Origin: Clostridium sp.
GTDB lineage: Bacteria; Bacillota; Clostridia; Lachnospirales; Lachnospiraceae
Reading direction: 5' to 3'
Length of the DNA: 25,880 nt
NCBI GenBank assembly: GCA_016302185.1
Contig: JAEDOC010000014.1
Location: forward strand, 1-25,880
Within the stretch, counting starts at the first letter, position 1, and each line of letters begins with the position of its first letter. Both the position numbers and the translations under genes were made by a program. The notes under the pieces are model-generated. The model had not been told where the DNA came from and searched no databases. It worked only from the letters and a program-made list of their open reading frames with translations. Of the stretch, positions 1 through 6,724 are shown one piece after another.

Positions 1-354
1 TTTATCAGTCCGGAGGATGTGGCGGAGGTATTCTGCACCCATAAGAATATTCACAGCCGCAAGGTTGCGTATCCGGACTGGAATCTGATTACGTTCCAGA
101 ATATTTCTTATATTGAGGAAGGAAATTTTGTCATTGCAACACTGATTGACGTGACAAAAGAGGAGATGCAGAAACAGCAGGAGCTGGAAAAAAAGAAGGA
201 AACGGTAGAACTGGCACAGAAGGTAATCTTCAAACAGATGATGGTTGCACAGGAAATTGCGGGGCTTTTGGGAGAGACAACGGCAGAAACGAAGACAACA
301 CTGACGAAGCTTTGCTCTCTGATTGAGGATGAAACGGAAAGTGAGGTCCGCTGA
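1..354 (+). CDS. C-terminal end of a probable PAS-containing sensory [FeFe] hydrogenase (5' partial)
   Basis: The frame is open from base 1 and ends with TGA at 352-354, so only the last 117 codons are present; the GTG at 19 is an internal codon, not a start. The visible part resembles the end of a PAS domain (NITFQNISYIEEGNF, then LIDVT). A charged coiled-coil stretch (EEMQKQQELEKKKE) follows, then a helical tail. It overlaps a SpoIIE-type phosphatase gene by one base, and a full [FeFe] hydrogenase comes next. In Clostridia this order is known for group C sensory hydrogenases, which carry a C-terminal PAS domain and sit beside a PP2C-like phosphatase. The hydrogenase part itself lies outside the window, so the identity rests on the tail and the neighbours. 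It could instead be another PAS-type sensor. Confidence 0.65.
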   Translation, partial: FISPEDVAEVFCTHKNIHSRKVAYPDWNLITFQNISYIEEGNFVIATLIDVTKEEMQKQQELEKKKETVELAQKVIFKQMMVAQEIAGLLGETTAETKTTLTKLCSLIEDETESEVR

Positions 355-1538
355 TGGGAATAACCGTAGATGTCACTTATAAAAGTCTGAATAAATATTC
401 GGAGATTCTGTGCGGCGATACGGTAGAGTACATAAAGACAGAGGATTCGGATGTTATTATTCTGGCGGATGGTATGGGAAGCGGTGTAAAGGCCAACATC
501 CTGTCCACCCTGACAACGAAAATTCTGGGGACCATGTTTTTGAACGGAGCAACACTGGATGAGTGTCTGGAGACCATTGTCCAGACACTGCCGATCTGTC
601 AGATTCGTCAGGTAGCGTATTCTACCTTTTCGATTCTTCAGATTTTTAATAACGGAGAAGTCTATCTGGTGGAATATGATAACCCCAAATGTATCTTTCT
701 GCGGGGCGGCCATGTGATGGATCTTCCCAAGAACAAGAGGTTGATCAAGGACAAGGAGATCAGTGAATGCCGCTTTCAGGTACAGAAGGGAGACGCGCTG
801 ATTCTGATGAGTGACGGTGTCACCCATGCGGGCGTCGGAAAGAGCAAAAAGTACTGCTTTGGATGGCCCTGGGAGGATGTGGCAGAATTTGCGGCTGTCC
901 AGTACGAGAGTACGATGTCCGCTGTGCGGATGGTGGCAGCGCTCAGTGATCAGTGCAACCGCATTTACGAAAATCATCCGGGAGATGATACCACGGTGGC
1001 TGTGGCCCGGATCATTGACCGGAAGCCGGTTCATCTGATGACGGGTCCGCCGGTCAGCCGGGATGATGATGAGAGAATTACAGAGGAATTTATGGAGGAT
1101 GAGACCGCCAAGCGGGTGGTTTCCGGAGGAACCAGTGCGACGATTCTGTCCCGGGAGCTGGGAAGACCGCTGCGAGTGTCTCTGGATTATTCGGATCCGG
1201 ATATTCCGCCTATTGCCTATATGGAGGGAATTGATCTGGTGACAGAAGGTGTGCTGACACTCAGGAGAACCCTGGAGCTTCTGAAGGATTACGTGGAGAA
1301 ATGCGACCTGGATCTGGAATTTTTCCATGAGCTGGATAAACCAAACGGTGCGTCCATGCTGGCAAAGATGCTGATTGAGGATTGTACGGAGCTTCACTTA
1401 TATGTGGGAAGGGCAATCAACAGCGCCTACCAGAATCCGGGACTGCCCTTTGACCTGGGAATCCGTCAGAATCTGGTAACACAGCTGAAGGAAATTGTAG
1501 AACGTATGGGAAAGAGAGTTACGGTTACGTATTATTAA
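354..1538 (+). CDS. SpoIIE/PP2C-family serine/threonine phosphatase, hydrogenase-associated
   Basis: This is a 394-residue cytoplasmic protein whose ATG shares one base with the preceding TGA, which implies translational coupling. The metal-binding PP2C/SpoIIE motifs are in order: ADGMGSG at residues 38-44 (Asp39), MSDGVTHAG from residue 152 (Asp154), and PGDDTT with Asp211/Asp212. This predicts a Mn/Mg-dependent phosphoprotein phosphatase. The last 150 residues, after a VSGGTSA motif near residue 257, form a second domain that I cannot name. No signal peptide or membrane segment is visible. Phosphatases of this type are known next to sensory [FeFe] hydrogenases, where they are thought to relay a hydrogen or redox signal. 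The target here is unknown. Confidence 0.87.
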   Translation: MGITVDVTYKSLNKYSEILCGDTVEYIKTEDSDVIILADGMGSGVKANILSTLTTKILGTMFLNGATLDECLETIVQTLPICQIRQVAYSTFSILQIFNNGEVYLVEYDNPKCIFLRGGHVMDLPKNKRLIKDKEISECRFQVQKGDALILMSDGVTHAGVGKSKKYCFGWPWEDVAEFAAVQYESTMSAVRMVAALSDQCNRIYENHPGDDTTVAVARIIDRKPVHLMTGPPVSRDDDERITEEFMEDETAKRVVSGGTSATILSRELGRPLRVSLDYSDPDIPPIAYMEGIDLVTEGVLTLRRTLELLKDYVEKCDLDLEFFHELDKPNGASMLAKMLIEDCTELHLYVGRAINSAYQNPGLPFDLGIRQNLVTQLKEIVERMGKRVTVTYY

Positions 1539-1553
1539 AGGAGGACACCAGAA

Positions 1554-3008
1554 ATGGTAACGAATGATGCGACATTACTGCATTTAAAACATGAGGTACT
1601 TTATGAGGTAGCGAAGCTTGCCTGGGAAGGCAATTTAGACGACGGAAGAGAGGAGCTCCCGTTTAAGATGATTCCCGGACCGCAGGCGCAGTATCGCTGC
1701 TGTATCTATAAGGAGAGAGAAGTAATCCGGCAGAGAATCCGTCTGGCAGAGGGAAAATGCCCGTCCGGAAGAAATACTATCAACGTGGTTCAGGTCATCA
1801 ATGCAGCCTGTGAGGAGTGCCCGATTGCATCTTATACAGTAACAGATAACTGCCGGAAGTGTATGGGCAAGGCATGTCAGAATTCCTGCCCCTTTGGCGC
1901 TATCTCCATGGGCGACAGCAAGGCTCATATTGATCCGGATAAGTGCCGGGAGTGCGGCAAGTGTGCTCAGGCCTGCCCGTACAATGCGATTGCCCATCTG
2001 GAGCGGCCCTGCAAGAAGGTTTGTCCTGTGGACGCGATTACCTATGATGAGTACGGCATCTGTGTGATTGATGAGAAGAAATGTATCCAGTGCGGTGCCT
2101 GCATCCACAGCTGCCCGTTCGGTGCGATTGGTTCCAAAACCTTTATGGTAGATGTCATCCGCCTGATTAAAGCCGGTAAAAAAGTAGTTGCTATGGCTGC
2201 CCCGGCAACCGAGGGTCAGTTCGGACCGGATATTACCTTTGCCAGCTGGAAAACCGCGTTAAAGAAGATTGGTTTTGCTGATTTCGTTGAGGTTGGCTTA
2301 GGCGGTGATTTAACGGCGGCAGCGGAAGCAGAGGAGTGGGCGGAAGCCTACAAGGAGGGCAAGAAGATGACAACCTCCTGCTGTCCGGCTTTTGTGAATA
2401 TGATTAAGCAGCATTTCCCGACACTTCTGGATAATATGTCCACTACCGTTTCCCCGATGTGTGCGGTGTCCCGTATGCTGAAGGCAGAGGATCCGGAGGT
2501 GATCACCGTATTTATCGGACCGTGTATCGCTAAAAAGAGCGAGAGCCTGGATCTGAACATTCAGGGCAATGCGGATTACGTTATGACCTACGGTGAGATC
2601 CGTGCTATGATGCGTGCAAAGGATGTCATGCTGGAGCCGGAGGAGAATACCACGCAGGAGGCCAGCGTTTTCGGCAAACGGTTTGGCAACGGAGGCGGTG
2701 TTACGGATGCGGTGCTTCAGTGTCTGGAGGAGACCGGGGAGAATACCGATATCAAGGTGGCCAGATGCAACGGCGCGGCTGAGTGCAAGAAGGCTTTAAT
2801 GCTTTTGAAGGTGGGCAGACTTCCGGAAGATTTTATCGAGGGTATGGCCTGCGTGGGCGGCTGCGTAGGCGGTCCCAGCAAGCATAAGAGCGAGATGGAG
2901 GCAAAGAAATCCAGAGACAAACTGATTGGTGAGGCAGATAAAAGAGGCGTTCATGAGAACTTAAAGAATTACGATTTAACCAAGTTCTCTATGCATCGTC
3001 ATTCCTAA
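1554..3008 (+). CDS. [FeFe] hydrogenase, ferredoxin-type, probably group B
   Basis: This 484-residue iron-only hydrogenase catalyses reversible proton reduction to H2, usually with ferredoxin as partner. The N-terminal third (about residues 85-190) is rich in [4Fe-4S] motifs, including CRECGKCAQACPYNAI and CIQCGACIHSCPFGAI. The H-cluster motifs are complete: TSCCPAF (Cys276, Cys277), GPCIAKKSE (Cys324) and MACVGGCVGGP (Cys433, Cys437). The second motif has Gly where group A enzymes usually have Met, and the first has Ala-Phe where group A usually has Gly-Trp or similar. Both fit the less-studied group B. The ATG is set by an AAAGGAGG site 9 bases upstream. The gap to the phosphatase gene is 15 bp, so the two are probably one operon. 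Maturation genes (hydE, hydF, hydG) are not in the window. Confidence 0.93.
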   Translation: MVTNDATLLHLKHEVLYEVAKLAWEGNLDDGREELPFKMIPGPQAQYRCCIYKEREVIRQRIRLAEGKCPSGRNTINVVQVINAACEECPIASYTVTDNCRKCMGKACQNSCPFGAISMGDSKAHIDPDKCRECGKCAQACPYNAIAHLERPCKKVCPVDAITYDEYGICVIDEKKCIQCGACIHSCPFGAIGSKTFMVDVIRLIKAGKKVVAMAAPATEGQFGPDITFASWKTALKKIGFADFVEVGLGGDLTAAAEAEEWAEAYKEGKKMTTSCCPAFVNMIKQHFPTLLDNMSTTVSPMCAVSRMLKAEDPEVITVFIGPCIAKKSESLDLNIQGNADYVMTYGEIRAMMRAKDVMLEPEENTTQEASVFGKRFGNGGGVTDAVLQCLEETGENTDIKVARCNGAAECKKALMLLKVGRLPEDFIEGMACVGGCVGGPSKHKSEMEAKKSRDKLIGEADKRGVHENLKNYDLTKFSMHRHS

Positions 3009-3040
3009 ATCATATGAATACGGAAAGGAACATGAGCGGT

Positions 3041-3046
3041 AGGAGG
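3041..3046 (+). promoter_or_regulatory. Ribosome binding site that selects the start of the DUF108 dehydrogenase
   Basis: AGGAGG lies 3 bases before the ATG at 3050. The in-frame ATG at 3014 has no purine-rich site before it. The ATG at 3032 has only AAGGA two bases away. The 3050 start also puts the Rossmann strand directly at the N-terminus, as expected for this family. The spacing is shorter than ideal, so 3032 is not fully excluded. Confidence 0.6.
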
Positions 3047-3049
3047 AAG

Positions 3050-3835
3050 ATGGATAAGAAGCGTTTGGCCCTGGTGGGCTGTGGAAAACTGGGGACAATC
3101 GTGGCAGATGCGTGGAAAAACGGTCTGCTGCCGGAGTATGAGCTGGTGGGCGTTCTGGGCCGTACGGAAGAATCTGTGGGAAAACTGGCAGAGCGGATCG
3201 GCTGCAGGGCCTGCCGAAGTTTAGAAGATCTGCTGCAGCTGCAGCCGGATTATGTGGCGGAGATGGCTTCCGTGCAGGCCGTGAAGGAGATGGCAGAGCC
3301 GGTGTTATGTCACGGAGCAAACCTGGTAGTGCTTTCCATCGGTGCGTTTGCGGATCCGGAATTTTATGAGATGGTTCGGAGGACGGCGGCGGAGCATGGG
3401 ACACGTGTTCATATCGCGTCCGGTGCGGTGGGTGGTTTTGATGTGCTGCGTACCGTGTCACTGATGGGAGAGGTAAAAGCTTCCATGACAACGCATAAGG
3501 GACCGCTGTCCCTGCAGAATACCCCTCTGTTCCAGGAAAAACTGCTGGAGGAGGGAGAAAAGACAGAGGTTTTTGCCGGAAATACGAAGGAAGCCATTGC
3601 ACTTCTGCCAACGAAGGTCAATGTTTCTGTGGCGGCTTCTCTGGCAACGGTTGGACCGGAGCAGCTGGATTTTCATATTTTCAGCGTTCCCGGAATGGCA
3701 GGAGATGATCACCGGATTGAAGCGGAGACGGAAGGAATCCGGGCGGTGGTGGATATATATTCCAGTACCGCGGCTATCGCGGGATGGAGTGTTGTAGCAT
3801 TACTTCAGAACCTGGTATCGCCGATTATGTTTTAA
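3050..3835 (+). CDS. Aspartate dehydrogenase-like (DUF108) NAD(P)-dependent oxidoreductase
   Basis: With the ATG at 3050 this is a 261-residue cytoplasmic protein, close to the family's usual 240-270. The N-terminal dinucleotide fold shows GCGKLG at residues 10-15. Family-typical stretches follow: HIASGAVGGFDVLR, TTHKGPLSL, KVNVSVAASLA and GDDHRIEAE, the last with a histidine at the likely catalytic position. Known members oxidise L-aspartate to iminoaspartate with NAD(P)+, or run in reverse as an amination, and some feed NAD synthesis. No nadA or nadC is nearby, so the substrate here is uncertain. It follows the hydrogenase gene by 41 bp with no terminator between, so co-transcription is likely. 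The next gene starts 26 bp downstream. Confidence 0.8.
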   Translation: MDKKRLALVGCGKLGTIVADAWKNGLLPEYELVGVLGRTEESVGKLAERIGCRACRSLEDLLQLQPDYVAEMASVQAVKEMAEPVLCHGANLVVLSIGAFADPEFYEMVRRTAAEHGTRVHIASGAVGGFDVLRTVSLMGEVKASMTTHKGPLSLQNTPLFQEKLLEEGEKTEVFAGNTKEAIALLPTKVNVSVAASLATVGPEQLDFHIFSVPGMAGDDHRIEAETEGIRAVVDIYSSTAAIAGWSVVALLQNLVSPIMF

Positions 3836-3846
3836 CCCGGAAGTAT

Positions 3847-3853
3847 GGAGAGG
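3847..3853 (+). promoter_or_regulatory. Ribosome binding site supporting a TTG start at 3862
   Basis: GGAGAGG sits 8 bases before the TTG at 3862. The alternative in-frame ATG at 3784 has no Shine-Dalgarno sequence, lies inside the preceding gene, and would add 26 residues that do not resemble a D-2-hydroxyacid dehydrogenase N-terminus. Confidence 0.6.
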
Positions 3854-3861
3854 TAGAAAGA

Positions 3862-4764
3862 TTGAAATTTCGTAAATTGGTAGCGATTGAGCCGGTCAGT
3901 CTGGTACCGGCAGCAGAAGAAGAATTGAAAAATTATGCAGAGGAAGTTGTCCTGTATGGAGATATTCCGGCGGGAGAGGACGAGATCGCAGAGCGAATCG
4001 GAGATGCGGATGCTGTTCTGGTCAGCTATACCTCTCAGATTCGTCAGGCAGTGATGGAGCGCTGTCCGAATCTCCGTTATATCGGCATGTGCTGCAGCCT
4101 GTATTCGGAGGCCAGCGCCAATGTGGATATTGCCTATGCCAGAGCACATGGAATCGGGGTGCTGGGTATCCGCGACTATGGAGATCGGGGCGTGGTAGAG
4201 TATGTTCTGTATCAGCTGATCCGGATTCTCCACGGATTTGACTGTCCTATGTGGGAGAAGGAGCCGTTGGAACTGACCCGATTAAAGGTAGGTATTGTGG
4301 GGCTGGGAGTCTCCGGGGGAATGATTGCAGAGGCACTGCAGATGATGGGAGCAGAGGTATCTTATTACAGCCGCACCAGAAAGCCGGAGCGGGAAGCAGA
4401 AGGCTTTCGGTATCTCCCGTTAAATGAACTGCTGCGGGAAAATCAGGTGGTGGTTACCTGCCTGAATAAAAATGTGATTCTTCTGGGGGAAGAGCAGTTT
4501 GATGCACTGGGCTCAAAGAAGATTCTGATGAATACCTCCATCGGCACCGCATCGGAGACGAAGGCGCTGAAGCAGTGGCTTGCGAATCCGGAGAATCTCT
4601 ACTGCTGTGACACGGAGGCGGCAATCGGAGATCCGTCCGGTGAACTGATATCCCGGGATAATGTGATATGCATGCGGGTTTCGGTGGGACGGACCAGACA
4701 GGCCTTTGAGCTTCTGAGTCAGAAGGTACTGGAAAATCTTCGGATCTACTTAAAAGAAGCATAA
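3862..4764 (+). CDS. D-2-hydroxyacid dehydrogenase-like protein with altered catalytic site
   Basis: Read from the TTG at 3862 this is a 300-residue cytoplasmic protein. It has the two-domain layout of NAD-dependent D-2-hydroxyacid dehydrogenases: an N-terminal flavodoxin-like part (ADAVLVSYTSQI, then CPNLRYIGMCCS) and a Rossmann core with GLGVSG at residues 147-152. The family's active-site Arg, normally in an N-x-x-R-G motif, is missing: the sequence is NTSIG (residues 224-228, Ile227). The active-site His, normally in a Pro-His pair near the end, is also missing: the equivalent stretch reads MRVSVGRT (Arg272-Val273). The fold call is firm, but ordinary 2-hydroxyacid dehydrogenase activity is doubtful. 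It may use another substrate, or only bind cofactor or a partner. It follows the DUF108 gene closely and precedes a strong terminator, so it is probably the last gene of this transcript. Confidence 0.82.
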   Translation: MKFRKLVAIEPVSLVPAAEEELKNYAEEVVLYGDIPAGEDEIAERIGDADAVLVSYTSQIRQAVMERCPNLRYIGMCCSLYSEASANVDIAYARAHGIGVLGIRDYGDRGVVEYVLYQLIRILHGFDCPMWEKEPLELTRLKVGIVGLGVSGGMIAEALQMMGAEVSYYSRTRKPEREAEGFRYLPLNELLRENQVVVTCLNKNVILLGEEQFDALGSKKILMNTSIGTASETKALKQWLANPENLYCCDTEAAIGDPSGELISRDNVICMRVSVGRTRQAFELLSQKVLENLRIYLKEA

Positions 4765-4800
4765 AAATACAGGAGTTAAATACAGAAATCAGATTACAGG

Positions 4801-4829
4801 AAAGCAGGCAGAATTTTTGCCTGCTTTTT
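4801..4829 (+). terminator. Intrinsic terminator after the hydrogenase-dehydrogenase unit
   Basis: A perfect 10-bp stem, AAAGCAGGCA (4801-4810) with TGCCTGCTTT (4818-4827), encloses a 7-base loop. The T-run starts inside the 3' arm. It lies 37 bp after the stop codon of the dehydrogenase-like gene and separates the two transcription units. Confidence 0.88.
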
Positions 4830-4831
4830 GC

Positions 4832-4860
4832 TTGCAATTGAAACGGAAATGTGTTATTGT
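4832..4860 (+). promoter_or_regulatory. Candidate sigma-A promoter for the surface-protein operon
   Basis: TTGCAA (4832-4837) and TATTGT (4855-4860) are separated by exactly 17 bp. Each matches its consensus hexamer at four of six positions. It lies directly after the terminator and about 160 bp before the first operon gene, leaving a leader of roughly 150 bases (4866-5016). In that leader I see only a short GCCG-GTTT-CGGC hairpin (4924-4935) and no known riboswitch. A weaker TATAAG box at 4962-4967 has no good -35 partner. Confidence 0.4.
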
Positions 4861-5016
4861 AAAACCATCCCCGTAATTGGGTAATCTGATTATTCTTTTT
4901 TCTGAAGCATTCAATAGGATTCCGCCGGTTTCGGCATAGGTTCCACAGGGAAAGAAAAGTTTATAAGGTTTATTTTTGCTGCCCAAAAACGGGAAATAAC
5001 AAGAAGGAGGGAGCAG

Positions 5017-6654
5017 ATGAGACGAATCAGACACAGGAGGCGAGGTGCGGTATTTTGGGGAACAGGCTTTTTTCTTCTGGCTTTATTATCGTGGGGGCTT
5101 TGGGGGACGGAAGGCGGGCTGACGGCGATGGCGGCACAGGAAGCCGGGACAGTACCGGAAGAGGGAAAGCAGCTGTATACCGGGGGCGACCGTGAGAACA
5201 TGGTGGAGTACAAGGTGTTTTTCGTGGATACGGAAGACGCGAACCGGGCAATTTTTAATCCCCAGAGCGGGGAGGTGCCGGAAGGCACAATCGTAAAAGT
5301 ATCATTTCCGGAGCAGCTGGTTGGCAGCGACGGACATATCTGGAAATCATTGGCGGAATCACCGCAGGAGTTTCCCGTCGTTCAGTACGGGGTTCACAAA
5401 TATTTCATTGAGTATGCACAGGGAGAAAAAGTAAACATGCCGGAATCTCCGGAAAAGAAAGGGGAGGAACGTCTGGAGCAGTGGTGTTCTTCATCCTGGG
5501 AGGCGGATTGTGCTATCACCGGCCGGGAGCCGTCAGGAAAACGGGATCCGTTTCTGGTGTCAGACCGGCAGGAGGAACAGGATCGGAGGATCCGGAATCT
5601 GGTGTCAGTAATCGATGACAGCGAGTGGCACAGCTTTTATCTGATTGGCAAGAATCTGGTGCCGCAGACCATCTGCCTGGGGGAGAGCTTTGATGCAGTG
5701 TATTCGGCGTCGAAGATGGATCGGTTTTCCGTGGGAAGGGACTGGTATCAGGTGATTCTGGTCCGTGTGAAGCGGAATTGGGATCCGGCTGTCTGCACGC
5801 ATCGATGGTCACAGACGGTCCGGGCAGAGAGCAGCTGCCGGTTCAGCGGTCGGGAGGAATGGCGCTGTGTCCGCTGCGGAGAGACAGAGACGGCCCGTTT
5901 CGCACCGTTAGGTCATCTGGATTCGTCCGGGGACGGTGTCTGTGAGCGGTGCGGAGCAGATCTGGCGGAGAGCAGTTCAAAAGAGCCGGAAACGATATAC
6001 TGGAAGGAGGGGGAAGCCCAGATCCGATTTCTGGGCAAGAAAGCATACCGCTTCTTCTGCGTGGATGAGGATTACCGGGACGGACAGGAGCTGCACCGGA
6101 AGGGCGCACTGTTTCTCTGTGATTCCGTGATTCCGGCCAATACGGACAGTGACAGCACGAATGAAGTGCTGTTTTCCTTCGGAGATAATAACAATTATAA
6201 GACCTCCGGGGTGCGGCGCTGGCTGCAGGAAAAAAGTGAGAATTCCATGGTTCAGACGGAGCCGATCTCCATCGGAGTGGAGTATGCCTATACCGGAAGT
6301 ACAACGGCAGGAAGCTTTGAGCAGCTGTCGGAAAGCAGCCTCCGTGCCCGGGCAATCGGATATCAGAAGATGACAGATCGGATGTTTCTTCTTTCCCTGG
6401 AGGAGGCTCTGAACTATCGGGAGGTGTTATGGCGCTTTGGTGGAGAAACCGGGAATAATCCGCAGACGCAGCTGGGTCCCTATTCCCAGGGCTATTATCT
6501 GCGTACGCCCTGTGATGCGTCTGCGGAGGATGGAAGCTTCTGCTACGGCAGCCGGATCTATGGCGTGGATCTGGAGCAGGGGAATATCCACCCGGTGGAA
6601 ACAGACAGTGAAACTTATGGACTGAGGCCGGCGTTCGTGCTGCCGCAGGGCTGA
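5017..6654 (+). CDS. Exported protein with paired CxxC motifs and C-terminal DUF6273-like domain
   Basis: This is a 545-residue protein, first gene of the surface-protein operon, started by a strong AAGGAGGG site 5 bases before the ATG. An Arg-rich start and hydrophobic segment (residues 12-30) followed by AMAAQ near residue 40 look like a signal peptide. Residues 60-130 are a beta-rich region and 130-255 are unassigned. A small cysteine module follows: CTH near 261, CVRCG (Cys284, Cys287) and CERCG (Cys309, Cys312), with a GHLDSSGDGVC linker. This resembles short zinc-ribbon-like units found in exported Lachnospiraceae proteins. Residues 325-545 match the DUF6273 pattern: YKTSGVRRWL, MFLLSLEEAL, GYYLRTP and the end YGLRPAFVLPQ. 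No anchor motif is visible, so it is either released or held by another protein. Its role is unknown; the context points to surface assembly. Confidence 0.82.
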   Translation: MRRIRHRRRGAVFWGTGFFLLALLSWGLWGTEGGLTAMAAQEAGTVPEEGKQLYTGGDRENMVEYKVFFVDTEDANRAIFNPQSGEVPEGTIVKVSFPEQLVGSDGHIWKSLAESPQEFPVVQYGVHKYFIEYAQGEKVNMPESPEKKGEERLEQWCSSSWEADCAITGREPSGKRDPFLVSDRQEEQDRRIRNLVSVIDDSEWHSFYLIGKNLVPQTICLGESFDAVYSASKMDRFSVGRDWYQVILVRVKRNWDPAVCTHRWSQTVRAESSCRFSGREEWRCVRCGETETARFAPLGHLDSSGDGVCERCGADLAESSSKEPETIYWKEGEAQIRFLGKKAYRFFCVDEDYRDGQELHRKGALFLCDSVIPANTDSDSTNEVLFSFGDNNNYKTSGVRRWLQEKSENSMVQTEPISIGVEYAYTGSTTAGSFEQLSESSLRARAIGYQKMTDRMFLLSLEEALNYREVLWRFGGETGNNPQTQLGPYSQGYYLRTPCDASAEDGSFCYGSRIYGVDLEQGNIHPVETDSETYGLRPAFVLPQG

Positions 6655-6710
6655 CAGAGAACGGACAAGGAAGTTAGGCTTTCAGACAGAAAGAAAATCA
6701 GAAAAAGAAA

Positions 6711-6717
6711 AAGGAGG
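6711..6717 (+). promoter_or_regulatory. Ribosome binding site that sets the ATG at 6725
   Basis: AAGGAGG ends 7 bases before the ATG at 6725. The in-frame GTG at 6719 is only one base from this site and so cannot be the start. The 70-bp gap from the previous gene (6655-6724) shows no terminator. Confidence 0.8.
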
Positions 6718-6724
6718 AGTGAAA

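Larger units (their letters stand above)
4787..4891. repeat. Perfect 11-bp inverted repeat flanking the terminator and promoter
   Basis: AATCAGATTAC at 4787-4797 is the exact reverse complement of GTAATCTGATT at 4881-4891. The arms are 83 bases apart and enclose the intrinsic terminator (4801-4829) and the candidate promoter (4832-4860). They could be two operator half-sites. If read through from upstream, they could also form a long-range RNA stem. Confidence 0.5.

Noticed and set aside
108..1397. Long minus-strand open frame of 429 codons opposite the partial sensor and phosphatase genes
   Set aside because: The plus-strand genes there have clear family motifs. The minus frame encodes a Ser/His/Arg/Ile-rich sequence typical of an antisense shadow, with no recognisable domain.
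3784..3861. Upstream ATG start for the D-2-hydroxyacid dehydrogenase-like gene
   Set aside because: It lacks a ribosome binding site and overlaps the previous gene by 52 bases. The TTG at 3862 has GGAGAGG at 8-base spacing and begins at the expected first strand.
4866..5016. Riboswitch or other structured leader before the giant operon
   Set aside because: I looked for conserved riboswitch cores and found only a 4-bp GCCG/CGGC hairpin, which is too little to claim a regulatory RNA.
5866..5968. Intracellular zinc finger or DNA-binding role for the CxxC module of the first operon gene
   Set aside because: The protein begins with a signal-peptide-like segment and lies in an exported-protein operon, so a nuclear-type or DNA-binding reading of the cysteines is not supported.
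6719..6724. GTG start two codons before the ATG of the transglutaminase-like gene
   Set aside because: It is one base from the AAGGAGG site, too close for initiation; the ATG at 6725 is 7 bases away.
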